NCBI GenBank assembly: GCA_036567205.1
Contig: DATCVA010000266.1
Location: forward strand, 1 to 6,024
Reading direction: 5' to 3'
DNA: 6,024 bases
From: DATCVA01 sp036567205
Lineage (GTDB): Bacteria; Pseudomonadota; Gammaproteobacteria; Burkholderiales; Burkholderiaceae_B
Under the pieces are notes generated by a model, which was not told the DNA's origin, did not search any database, and worked only from the letters and a program-made list of their open reading frames with translations. The translations under genes and the position numbers were made by a program. Below are positions 1 to 5,392 of this stretch, piece by piece (the first letter of the stretch is position 1; each line of letters opens with the position of its first letter).

Positions 1-966
1 CAAGCCGCCCCAGATGCCTTTGGAGAAAAACAGTACCAAGAGCATGAAGAGAATACCGGTAAACAGTTGCCAATGTGAAGTGAGATCGGACAGAAGGTGC
101 TCTGCGCCAAGAAAGACGACCGCGCCAAGCACGGGACCAACAAAAGTGCCCATGCCGCCCAATAACACCATCATGACAACCTGACCTGACAATGGTACTG
201 ACAACGCTTCAAGAGGGACTGTGCCGAGATGAAATGCATACAGGGCACCAGCCAACCCGGATAGAAGACCCGACAACGCAAATGTGAACTGGCGCACTCT
301 CAGCACAGGTACACCGCAGGCTTCAGCGCGCTGCTCGTTTTGACGGATCATGGAAAGAGACCGCCCAAGAGGCGTATGGAGCAGAACACGTAGCGCCACC
401 AAAGCCGCTGCGACGAAGCTAAAGATAAGATAGTATTTGCTCAAGGGGGTGGAGCCAAACACATATACACCTGCCAGATCAAGTTTTAATGTCGGTACGC
501 CGCGCAACCCATTATCGCCACCCGTCCAGGCGGCGCTGCGGTACGCGAGAAAGTACACGCATTGTGCCAATGCCAAGGTAATCATGGCGAAATATATGCC
601 GCGTACGCGCAACGACAGGAAAGCGAATGCGACCCCGACAATAAGGCCTGCCAACGCACCACCTGCCAGCGCCAGTGCCCATGGCACCTGACCGTGAACG
701 GCAAGCATTCCGGCTCCGTACGCTCCGGCACCGAACAAGGCGGCATGCCCCAGAGACAACATGCCTCCGTAGCCGAACACCAAGTTGTAGGCGCAGGCAA
801 ACAAAGCAAAGATCAGCATCGCCGTTACCAGGGAATAATATGGCAATAACAGCGGAAGCAATGCCAATCCCGCCAAGGTTCCCAGAAGATCGGCCCAGCG
901 TCCGCCAGTGGGCATACCCGCGCGCTGCAGCGGAGCCACCGTTTGTTTTGATATGGAAATACTCAT
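1..966 (-). CDS. livM: LivM-like ABC transporter permease (HAAT family), C-terminus cut by window edge
   Basis: Inner-membrane permease of a branched-chain-amino-acid-type (HAAT) ABC importer, pairing with the LivH-like protein encoded just upstream. I translated the minus strand from the ATG at 964-966 and found 322 open codons to the window edge. LivM proteins are usually about 320-350 residues, so probably only a short tail is missing. Family hallmarks are visible: GYGGMLSLGHAALFGAGAYG at residues 65-84, the TGGDNGL signature at 148-154, and an EAA-like cytoplasmic loop (GRSLSMIRQNEQRAEACG) at about 201-218, which should contact the ATPase. Hydrophobic segments alternate throughout. The start lies 5 bp after the livH stop with only a weak Shine-Dalgarno, suggesting translational coupling. 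An ATG at codon 18 is a possible but less likely start. The ATPase genes are presumably beyond position 1. The family is secure; the substrate is unknown and need not be an amino acid. Confidence 0.93.
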   Translation of the reverse strand, partial: MSISISKQTVAPLQRAGMPTGGRWADLLGTLAGLALLPLLLPYYSLVTAMLIFALFACAYNLVFGYGGMLSLGHAALFGAGAYGAGMLAVHGQVPWALALAGGALAGLIVGVAFAFLSLRVRGIYFAMITLALAQCVYFLAYRSAAWTGGDNGLRGVPTLKLDLAGVYVFGSTPLSKYYLIFSFVAAALVALRVLLHTPLGRSLSMIRQNEQRAEACGVPVLRVRQFTFALSGLLSGLAGALYAFHLGTVPLEALSVPLSGQVVMMVLLGGMGTFVGPVLGAVVFLGAEHLLSDLTSHWQLFTGILFMLLVLFFSKGIWGGL

Positions 967-971
967 GTGGT

Positions 972-1853
972 TCAACCCAAAGCGCCCCGCCGTCCGAGCA
1001 GGCCTTGTGGCCGTACCAGCAGCATTAGCGTCATTAAAACGTAGATGGCCAGCTCCTGAAACTGGGGGGCCACTAGTGTCACAAAACTTACTACCATGCC
1101 GATGAGCAAACCAGCGACCACGGCGCCCGACAACGATCCCATGCCGCCAACGACCGTTACCACGAATGCATCCACCAGAATGGCCGACCCCATGTCTGGA
1201 TACACGCCTCGCATTGGCGCTGCCAGAATCCCGGATAGGGCAGCCAAGCCGGAGCCCAGGGCAAACGCCGCCAGCCAGACCTTCGAAATATCGATGCCGA
1301 GAATGCGGATAATGGTACCGTCCTGTGCGCCCGCTCGTATCACCAGACCCCAGCGCGTACGCTCCAGCAGCAGCCATAGCAAAGTAACCAGGACGAAAGT
1401 AGCGCCGATCAGGAATACGCGATAGCCCGGCAGCGGGCCGAAGCCAAAGTCGACAATCGTTGCAAGTGCTTCGGGTGTAGCGATATGGACTCCTTCGCGC
1501 CCGAAGATCCAGCGCACGGAGTCGACGATTACGTAGCCTGCGCCAAAAGTGAGAAGCAGCGGATAGTCAATGCCCTTTCCGTACAATCGGCGTATCAGTA
1601 CGCGTTCGAAGATTGCACCGATTAGCCCGCCAGCAATGGCTGCAATGGCTACCGCAGCGATAAAGCTGCCAGTTTGTTCTAGCGCAACATAGCCAATATA
1701 CGCTCCCAGCATGTAGAAGGCGCCATGAGCAAAATTTACGACGTTGAGCAGGCCAAAGATGAGCGTAAGCCCTACAGCCAGCAATACGTAGATGGATCCG
1801 AGAGCAAGGCCGGCTGCGGCCTGCTGCAGAATCAGTTCAAGAGTCCATTCCAT
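972..1853 (-). CDS. livH: LivH-like ABC transporter permease (HAAT family)
   Basis: Inner-membrane permease forming the transport channel with the LivM-like protein. With the start chosen here it has 293 residues, normal for LivH. It shows the N-terminal LivH signature GLTLIFGLLNVVNFAHGAFY (residues 28-47), an EAA-like loop with RAGAQDGTIIRILGID (173-188), and the VVGGMGSLSGAVVAGLLIG stretch near 234-252, with many hydrophobic helices between. The open frame continues upstream to a TTG at 1892. That would overlap the binding-protein gene and add 13 non-family residues, so I chose the ATG at 1851-1853, which has a G-rich Shine-Dalgarno (GGGGGA, 1857-1862) just before it. It follows the binding-protein stop by 11 bp and precedes livM by 5 bp, so it is the third gene of the operon led by the cupin gene. 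Nothing is broken or missing. Substrate is not deducible. Confidence 0.94.
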   Translation of the reverse strand: MEWTLELILQQAAAGLALGSIYVLLAVGLTLIFGLLNVVNFAHGAFYMLGAYIGYVALEQTGSFIAAVAIAAIAGGLIGAIFERVLIRRLYGKGIDYPLLLTFGAGYVIVDSVRWIFGREGVHIATPEALATIVDFGFGPLPGYRVFLIGATFVLVTLLWLLLERTRWGLVIRAGAQDGTIIRILGIDISKVWLAAFALGSGLAALSGILAAPMRGVYPDMGSAILVDAFVVTVVGGMGSLSGAVVAGLLIGMVVSFVTLVAPQFQELAIYVLMTLMLLVRPQGLLGRRGALG

Positions 1854-1864
1854 GTTTCCCCCAC

Positions 1865-3109
1865 TTATGAACTGAACCCAAGGGCGGCGCAAGTCATGAG
1901 TCGATCTTCCGCGCCCTCTTCGATTCCAATGATCTTGAACAGGTCATCCTTGCTTTTGGCCTCGCGCGGATCCTTTGACTCAACAATGAACACTGATTGA
2001 ACGGACTGGTGATCGCAGGCCCGATAGAACTGTGGTCCTTTGTAGTAGTCGTAACGCATTTTTTCCAAGGTGCTGATGATCGCATCGGGCTCACTCGAAC
2101 CGGCGCTGCGGGCTGCCTGAAGAGGGGCAACGACACTGGCATACCCCAGCGCGGCATAATCGGAAGGGTTGACACCTTGGGCGATCTGGCGGAATCCAGC
2201 ATTGAACCGTGCTGCGCTGGGCAGCGTATCTTCAACGCCCCAGTAGTATCCGATGCAACCCACCACGTCTTTATAGACTTGGTGGCCATCGACCTGACGC
2301 GCTGTGTGGACCATGAGCGGAACCGCCACTTTCATCTTCGACTTCAATCCGAACTCTTGGGCCTGCTTAAGTGCCACCTGTTGATCGCGACCGAAATTGT
2401 TAATTACCAGCATGTCCGGTTTTAACGCCAGGATCCGTGGGAATAGTGTTGAGTAATCATTAACACCAAGGGGATGACGGAGGTCGCCGATAATCTCTGC
2501 CCCAAGTGCTTCTGCTGCGACACGAAATCCCTTTGCCATTTCCTGCCCATATACATATTCGGCAGTGAGCATGACGATGCGCTTGGCTCCCTGAGGTACC
2601 ACATGACGCGCCAGCGCACCGGCAGTAGCTGTCGGCGTCATGCCCTCGTGAAACAGATATTTGCTCCATTCTGACGCAGCATTGATAGAGTCGGAATTAG
2701 CGATAGGGGTGTAAGGCACGCCCTTATTTTTGATTACGCTGTTGATTGAAAAGGCTGCGGGTCCAAAGGGCCCCGCCATGATGTCTATCTGGTCGGACTC
2801 AATAAGTTCCATTGCGCGCGAGGCGCCTTCGCCAGCATTCAGTCGACAGTCCCTCACCAATAGTTCCGCTAGCCTGCCATTCAGACCGCCAGATTCGTTG
2901 AACTGCTTGATTGCCAACTGAGCTCCCAGTACCTCCAATCTGGCATCAGCGCCATAGGGGCCCGTCAAGGGCGCAACAAAACCCACTTTAATTGGTTTGG
3001 AGGGCTGCGCACGCAACAGGCGCGGGCTGGCTAGAACGAAAGCCGATGCCACAGCTCCCTGTATCAAGCTTCGACGTGAGATCAACACCTTTTCTTTTGT
3101 GTGGTCCAT
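1865..3109 (-). CDS. Periplasmic substrate-binding protein of HAAT-type ABC importer, Tat-type signal peptide
   Basis: Type 1 periplasmic binding protein (Peripla_BP_6/LivJ-like), 414 residues, which would capture the solute and deliver it to the LivH/LivM permeases. The N-terminus carries a twin-arginine-type signal: SRRSLI at residues 11-16 (R12, R13), a hydrophobic stretch GAVASAFVLAS, then a likely cleavage after LLRA (about residue 34). The mature domain opens with the family hallmark VGFVAPLTGPYG (42-53), and NESGGLNGR (71-79) and MAGPFGPAA (111-119) fit the first lobe of the fold. The start ATG (3107-3109) lies 25 bp after the cupin stop. Its Shine-Dalgarno is poor (AGGA about 12 nt upstream), so translation may depend partly on readthrough from the cupin gene. 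The C-terminus ends in a tail (EEGAEDRLMTCAALGFSS) that looks less conserved. The family is certain; the ligand is not, since relatives bind amino acids, amides, urea, carboxylates or aromatic acids. Confidence 0.93.
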   Translation of the reverse strand: MDHTKEKVLISRRSLIQGAVASAFVLASPRLLRAQPSKPIKVGFVAPLTGPYGADARLEVLGAQLAIKQFNESGGLNGRLAELLVRDCRLNAGEGASRAMELIESDQIDIMAGPFGPAAFSINSVIKNKGVPYTPIANSDSINAASEWSKYLFHEGMTPTATAGALARHVVPQGAKRIVMLTAEYVYGQEMAKGFRVAAEALGAEIIGDLRHPLGVNDYSTLFPRILALKPDMLVINNFGRDQQVALKQAQEFGLKSKMKVAVPLMVHTARQVDGHQVYKDVVGCIGYYWGVEDTLPSAARFNAGFRQIAQGVNPSDYAALGYASVVAPLQAARSAGSSEPDAIISTLEKMRYDYYKGPQFYRACDHQSVQSVFIVESKDPREAKSKDDLFKIIGIEEGAEDRLMTCAALGFSS

Positions 3110-3134
3110 TCTTATTTCTTATCCTAGAATTTGT

Positions 3135-3716
3135 TTATTGTTTAACAGTCAAATAAGGTTGAAAACGCTCTTCCGCCAATGCCGTGTATTCAACCTGCGG
3201 CTGAACACCGGCAATGACATAAAGCAGTAGTGACTCAGCCTCGGGGTCCCCCTGGGTGATGTTGGTGAAGCCGCGTGCGACACCTGGAGGCATAGAAATG
3301 ACGTCATACGGCCCCAAATCCACATGGCCTTGCTCTTCACCTTCGTTGAAAAAAAAGCGCCATTGGCCGGTCAGGGGCATGAATGTCTCGTTGGTGTCAT
3401 GCACATGCGCGAATGCGCCGCAGCCCGGTTTGGCGCGCGCGAACCCCAGATTGAAACCTTCGTTGATCGGGATTGCAGCGGCGGCCGATGCCGCGGATCC
3501 AACCGGCGAGTGAACATTCTTGTCTGCATCAGGCGCGGCAAAGCCGATCACATTAATCAAGGTTCGCAGGCCTTCCGGGTGTGCCATGTCAGGTAGCCCA
3601 TCAGAGGCGCCTTTCAACTCTGCAAAGCGTGCAACACGTTTACTCATCTCGGTTGCGGTCGCTGTGCGGCAAGAAATCTGCCGAGTCGTGCTGGCTGCTT
3701 GATGTTGATCAATCAT
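3135..3716 (-). CDS. Small cupin-domain protein, first gene of the transporter operon
   Basis: Single-domain cupin of 193 residues, probably cytoplasmic (no signal or membrane segment). Cupin motif 1, G-x5-HxH-x3-E-x6-G, is matched exactly from G98 to G117, with H104, H106 and E110 as expected metal ligands. Motif 2 (YDVISMPPGVARGFTN, 137-152) keeps the PPG turn and final Asn, but its usual metal-binding His is Arg148 (codon CGC) and its usual first Gly is Tyr137. The fold is therefore clear but the metal site may lack one ligand. The start at 3716 is fixed by a perfect AAGGAGG 7 nt upstream; the ATG at codon 24 has no such site. The first 23 residues, rich in Gln, Thr and Ala, look poorly ordered. 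The gene is first behind an operator-controlled promoter and 25 bp before the binding-protein gene, so it probably acts on or senses the imported compound. It could be a dioxygenase-like or isomerase-like enzyme or a non-catalytic sensor; I cannot choose. Confidence 0.88.
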   Translation of the reverse strand: MIDQHQAASTTRQISCRTATATEMSKRVARFAELKGASDGLPDMAHPEGLRTLINVIGFAAPDADKNVHSPVGSAASAAAAIPINEGFNLGFARAKPGCGAFAHVHDTNETFMPLTGQWRFFFNEGEEQGHVDLGPYDVISMPPGVARGFTNITQGDPEAESLLLYVIAGVQPQVEYTALAEERFQPYLTVKQ

Positions 3717-3723
3717 TAATGAC

Positions 3724-3730
3724 CCTCCTT
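3724..3730 (-). promoter_or_regulatory. Strong Shine-Dalgarno of the cupin gene
   Basis: On the minus strand AAGGAGG ends 7 nt before the ATG at 3714-3716. It is a full match to the anti-Shine-Dalgarno and decides the long start of the cupin gene over the internal ATG at codon 24. Confidence 0.9.
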
Positions 3731-3750
3731 AAAATTATCGTCTGATAAAC
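3731..3750. promoter_or_regulatory. Operator-like palindrome O1 (imperfect copy)
   Basis: AAAATTATCGTCTGATAAAC has the inverted arms TTATC (3735-3739) and GATAA (3744-3748), centred at 3741.5. Its first 11 bases are identical to those of the neighbouring copy O2, whose centre is exactly 20 bp away. It sits over the predicted transcription start of the cupin operon and just upstream of its Shine-Dalgarno. Inferred to be a lower-affinity site for the divergently encoded TetR-family protein. Confidence 0.75.
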
Positions 3751-3751
3751 A

Positions 3752-3771
3752 AAATTATCGTGCGATAATTT
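3752..3771. promoter_or_regulatory. Operator-like palindrome O2 (perfect 9-bp arms)
   Basis: AAATTATCG-TG-CGATAATTT: two perfect 9-bp arms around a 2-bp centre, 20 bp in all, typical of a homodimeric TetR-family binding site. It contains the -10 hexamer of the cupin operon on the minus strand (ATTATC on plus, 3754-3759). By symmetry it also carries a GATAAT on the plus strand (3764-3769) that could serve tetR. Binding here would repress the operon and probably tetR itself. The site is seen in the sequence; the identity of the binding protein is inferred from its position next to the tetR gene. Confidence 0.83.
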
Positions 3772-3782
3772 CGAAACGTCAA
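3754..3782 (-). promoter_or_regulatory. Sigma-70-type promoter of the cupin-transporter operon
   Basis: Reading the minus strand, TTGACG (plus 3777-3782) is followed by exactly 17 bp and then GATAAT (plus 3754-3759). Each hexamer is one base from consensus. Transcription should start near 3747, about 31 nt before the cupin ATG. The -10 box lies inside operator O2 and the predicted start inside operator O1, so a bound repressor would block polymerase directly. Seen by eye; not confirmed experimentally. Confidence 0.82.
3764..3769 (+). promoter_or_regulatory. Possible -10 box of tetR
   Basis: GATAAT on the plus strand within O2, 41 bp before the tetR ATG. No good -35 hexamer lies 16-18 bp upstream (TCTGAT at 17 bp), so this would be a weak promoter, as expected for a low-level autoregulated repressor. 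Tentative. Confidence 0.35.
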
Positions 3783-3810
3783 CGATTTTCACAAAAGGGT
3801 TTTCCCGAGT

Positions 3811-4488
3811 ATGGCAAACACCAACGGAAAGACAGCGTCAAAAGAGATTCGTAATTACCTGCCTCATGCGGATCGGCGTCAGCAAATTTTGTATCAGGCG
3901 ATTGAACTGTTCGCGCAAAAGGGATTCGCGCTGACGACCCGAGAGCTGGCACGTGGATTGCAAATCACGCAGCCGCTGCTATATCGCTACTTCCCGAGCA
4001 AACAGCTATTGATCGAACAGGTTTATGAGGAGGTTTTCATAAGCCGTTGGAATCCCGAATGGGAACAATGGCTGGGCGACCGATCCCGTCCCTTGCGGGA
4101 GCGTTTAGTGACTTATTTCACCAGCTATACGCAAGCAATTCTCAGCAACGAATGGGTGCGCATCTTCCTGTTTGCAGGTCTACAGGACTCGACGTTGAAC
4201 CGGCGCTATCTGGAGATGCTGCATCAACGGATATTTAGCGTAATCAATCAAGAGTTGCGTCATGAACGCAAGGACAATGCGCCCGTTGAACCGCATCAAT
4301 CAGAATTGGAAAATGAGGTTCTGTGGGGTTTTCACAGCAGCTTCTTTTACATGGGCGTACGTAAATGGGTCTACCATTTGCCAGTGCCGGATAATCTGGA
4401 AGAGGTGATCACATATCGCGTGGACGTCTTTCTTGACGGCATACTGCACCCGCCGGTTGGGAATGCTTCACGGCACAACGTGAAATAA
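3811..4488 (+). CDS. TetR/AcrR-family transcriptional regulator
   Basis: A 225-residue one-component regulator of normal TetR-family length. The N-terminal DNA-binding domain covers about residues 21-70 (DRRQQILYQAIELFAQKGF, then the helix-turn-helix TTRELARGLQITQPLLYRYF at 42-61, then PSKQLL). The YRYF/PSK signature at the end of the recognition helix is typical. The remaining residues form the divergent, mostly helical ligand-binding and dimerisation domain, rich in aromatics (SSFFYMGVRKWVYHLP), which fits a hydrophobic or aromatic ligand but does not identify it. The gene is divergent from the cupin-transporter operon, with a 94-bp spacer holding two operator-like palindromes, so it most likely represses that operon and itself until an inducer binds. 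The Shine-Dalgarno is weak (AAGGG, 11 nt before ATG). Its stop is 27 bp from the convergent antitoxin stop. Family sure; target inferred; ligand unknown. Confidence 0.93.
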   Translation: MANTNGKTASKEIRNYLPHADRRQQILYQAIELFAQKGFALTTRELARGLQITQPLLYRYFPSKQLLIEQVYEEVFISRWNPEWEQWLGDRSRPLRERLVTYFTSYTQAILSNEWVRIFLFAGLQDSTLNRRYLEMLHQRIFSVINQELRHERKDNAPVEPHQSELENEVLWGFHSSFFYMGVRKWVYHLPVPDNLEEVITYRVDVFLDGILHPPVGNASRHNVK

Positions 4489-4507
4489 AACGAGCGTTGT
4501 CAGCGCT
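4483..4507 (-). terminator. Weak candidate terminator behind the antitoxin gene
   Basis: Reading the minus strand, a short hairpin (AGCG/CGCT arms, 4493-4507, 7-nt interior) is followed after two bases by TTTTATTT (plus 4483-4490). The stem is only 4 bp, so termination would be weak. It lies in the gap between the convergent tetR and antitoxin stops, where a terminator is expected. Confidence 0.3.
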
Positions 4508-4515
4508 GCACACGA

Positions 4516-4836
4516 TTACAGCACCACGTCGATTCCCTTTCGCTCGATCAGGTTAAGCAACTTCAGAGATGAACCGCTTGGCTTCTTGTCACCCACTTCC
4601 CACTTTTGTACTGTGGACACGCTGGTATTGAGCACAGCGGCAAACACGGCCTGGCTGAAATGAGCCTGCTCGCGCAATGTCTTGATCTGCTGCGGTTGCA
4701 TTTCGTGCACGTTGAGATGGCGTAACGCATCGAACTCGTTCATGCGACGCTTGCTGATAAGCCCGGCGCTGCGCAGCCCTCGCGCAGTCTCATGCATCTC
4801 GTCAAGAATACGACTCTTACGTTTGATCGTTGGCAT
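4516..4836 (-). CDS. XRE/HigA-like antitoxin of a type II toxin-antitoxin pair
   Basis: A 106-residue protein with a C-terminal Cro/C1-type helix-turn-helix: QIKTLREQAHFSQAVFAAVL (50-69), then NTSVSTVQKWEVGDKKPSG (70-88) and SSLKLLNLIERKG. The N-terminal half (SRILDEMHETARGLRSAG, 8-25) resembles the part of NadS/HigA-like proteins that packs against the toxin. Its expected jobs are to neutralise the RelE-like toxin and to repress the shared promoter. I chose the ATG at 4834-4836 because GGAG (plus 4844-4847) lies 7 nt before it; a GTG at 4857 adds seven unlikely residues. The gene overlaps the toxin end by 20 bp, so the two are translationally coupled in toxin-first order. It is intact, and its HTH is close enough to the family to expect DNA binding. 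A stand-alone regulator is unlikely given the partner. Confidence 0.88.
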   Translation of the reverse strand: MPTIKRKSRILDEMHETARGLRSAGLISKRRMNEFDALRHLNVHEMQPQQIKTLREQAHFSQAVFAAVLNTSVSTVQKWEVGDKKPSGSSLKLLNLIERKGIDVVL

Positions 4837-5239
4837 TGCACATCTCCACAATTTCACCCGCCCTCAAAGCGGTCGCCAGTTGACGGTCATCGAAGCTCAG
4901 AAACTCCTTGCCCACCTCTCGCAGCATCTTTAGCTCGTCTTTGTCGATATTAGCCCGTTCGTTCTTACCAAACCCATACAGGAAAAACCAACGATCTGAC
5001 AGTTTTGTAGCTACGATGGTCCGTGCTCCGCCGCGCTTGCCCTGGCCGGGTAGAGCCACCCGCTTTTTAATGAGGCCACCGCCTAAATCAGCATCGATAA
5101 GTCCTTGGATCATTTCGAACACGGCTGTGCATAAGACGTTGTCTATCAGGCCCGCCGTCTTCATCCAACGGGTAAAGACTCGGGTTCGGAACACTCTTAT
5201 CGTTGAACAACTATACCACTTAGTGCAACAGTTTTGCAT
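4817..5239 (-). CDS. RelE/HigB-like toxin (PF06296-type) of a type II toxin-antitoxin pair
   Basis: Probable mRNA-cleaving RelE-superfamily toxin, 140 residues from the chosen start. The family core is well preserved: VFRTRVFTRWMKTAGL (16-31), GLIDADLGGGLIKKRVALPG (46-65), GKRGGART (67-74) and the hallmark FFLYGFGKNERANI (85-98). The start is the uncertain part. The ATG at 5237-5239 has AGAGG 8 nt upstream (plus 5248-5252) and is preferred, but it gives about 13 extra residues (MQNCCTKWYSCST) compared with relatives I know, which begin at the equivalent of Ile14. Ile14 is encoded by ATA (5198-5200), one base from ATG. A GTG at 5192-5194 is in frame but has no Shine-Dalgarno. The open frame also runs up to 5353, without a good ribosome site. 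Either this is a natural N-terminal extension or a start codon was lost and replaced. The gene ends inside the antitoxin gene (20-bp overlap). Confidence 0.85.
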   Translation of the reverse strand: MQNCCTKWYSCSTIRVFRTRVFTRWMKTAGLIDNVLCTAVFEMIQGLIDADLGGGLIKKRVALPGQGKRGGARTIVATKLSDRWFFLYGFGKNERANIDKDELKMLREVGKEFLSFDDRQLATALRAGEIVEMCNANDQT

Positions 5240-5240
5240 T

Positions 5241-5279
5241 CTGCTTGCCTCTAAACGATTTGCAAGCAGGCACTCTAAA
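5241..5279. repeat. Inverted and direct repeats over the toxin ribosome site, possible antitoxin operator
   Basis: CTGCTTGC (5241-5248) and GCAAGCAG (5262-5269) are perfect 8-bp inverted arms separated by 13 bp. CTCTAAA also occurs twice in the same orientation (5249-5255 and 5273-5279), 24 bp apart. The cluster lies directly upstream of the toxin ATG and covers its Shine-Dalgarno. This is where HigA/NadS-type antitoxins usually bind for autoregulation, but the arms could equally form an mRNA hairpin masking the ribosome site. I could not find a convincing -35/-10 pair between 5240 and 5389; the rest of that stretch shows nothing else beyond the terminator at its right end. Confidence 0.5.
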
Positions 5280-5364
5280 GCAAACAGCCAAGGAAAAACA
5301 TTGGGCGGATTTGTCCGGGCGAACGGAGAACGCATTGGTGCCGATAGCGACATTGAACCGTTTT

Positions 5365-5392
5365 AAGAAAAATAATGACCATGATTTGGTCA
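5365..5392 (-). terminator. Intrinsic terminator of the EamA transporter gene
   Basis: On the minus strand TGACCA-AATCA-TGGTCA forms a perfect 6-bp stem with a 5-nt loop (plus 5376-5392), followed at once by TTATTTTTCTT (plus 5365-5375). The stem begins at the TGA stop codon of the transporter gene itself, an unusually tight arrangement. It should separate that gene from the toxin-antitoxin pair downstream, which therefore needs its own promoter. Confidence 0.75.

Noticed and set aside
437..1425. Plus-strand open frames opposite livM and livH (for example 675-1028 and 1096-1425)
   Set aside because: They have low-complexity, Pro/Arg/Ala-rich translations with no family resemblance and lie antisense to well-conserved permease genes.
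1854..1892. TTG start at 1892 for the LivH-like permease
   Set aside because: It would overlap the binding-protein gene and add 13 residues not typical of the family; the ATG at 1853 has a G-rich ribosome site.
1997..2425. 142-codon plus-strand open frame opposite the binding-protein gene
   Set aside because: It is the antisense shadow of a conserved gene, without a ribosome site or recognisable domain.
3797..3806. GGG-TTTT-CCC hairpin before the tetR start
   Set aside because: A 3-bp stem is too short to claim control of the tetR ribosome site.
5240..5353. Longer toxin starting at the ATG at 5353
   Set aside because: The extra 38 residues show no family similarity and the ATG has no Shine-Dalgarno, whereas the ATG at 5239 has one; the extension would also cover the likely control region.
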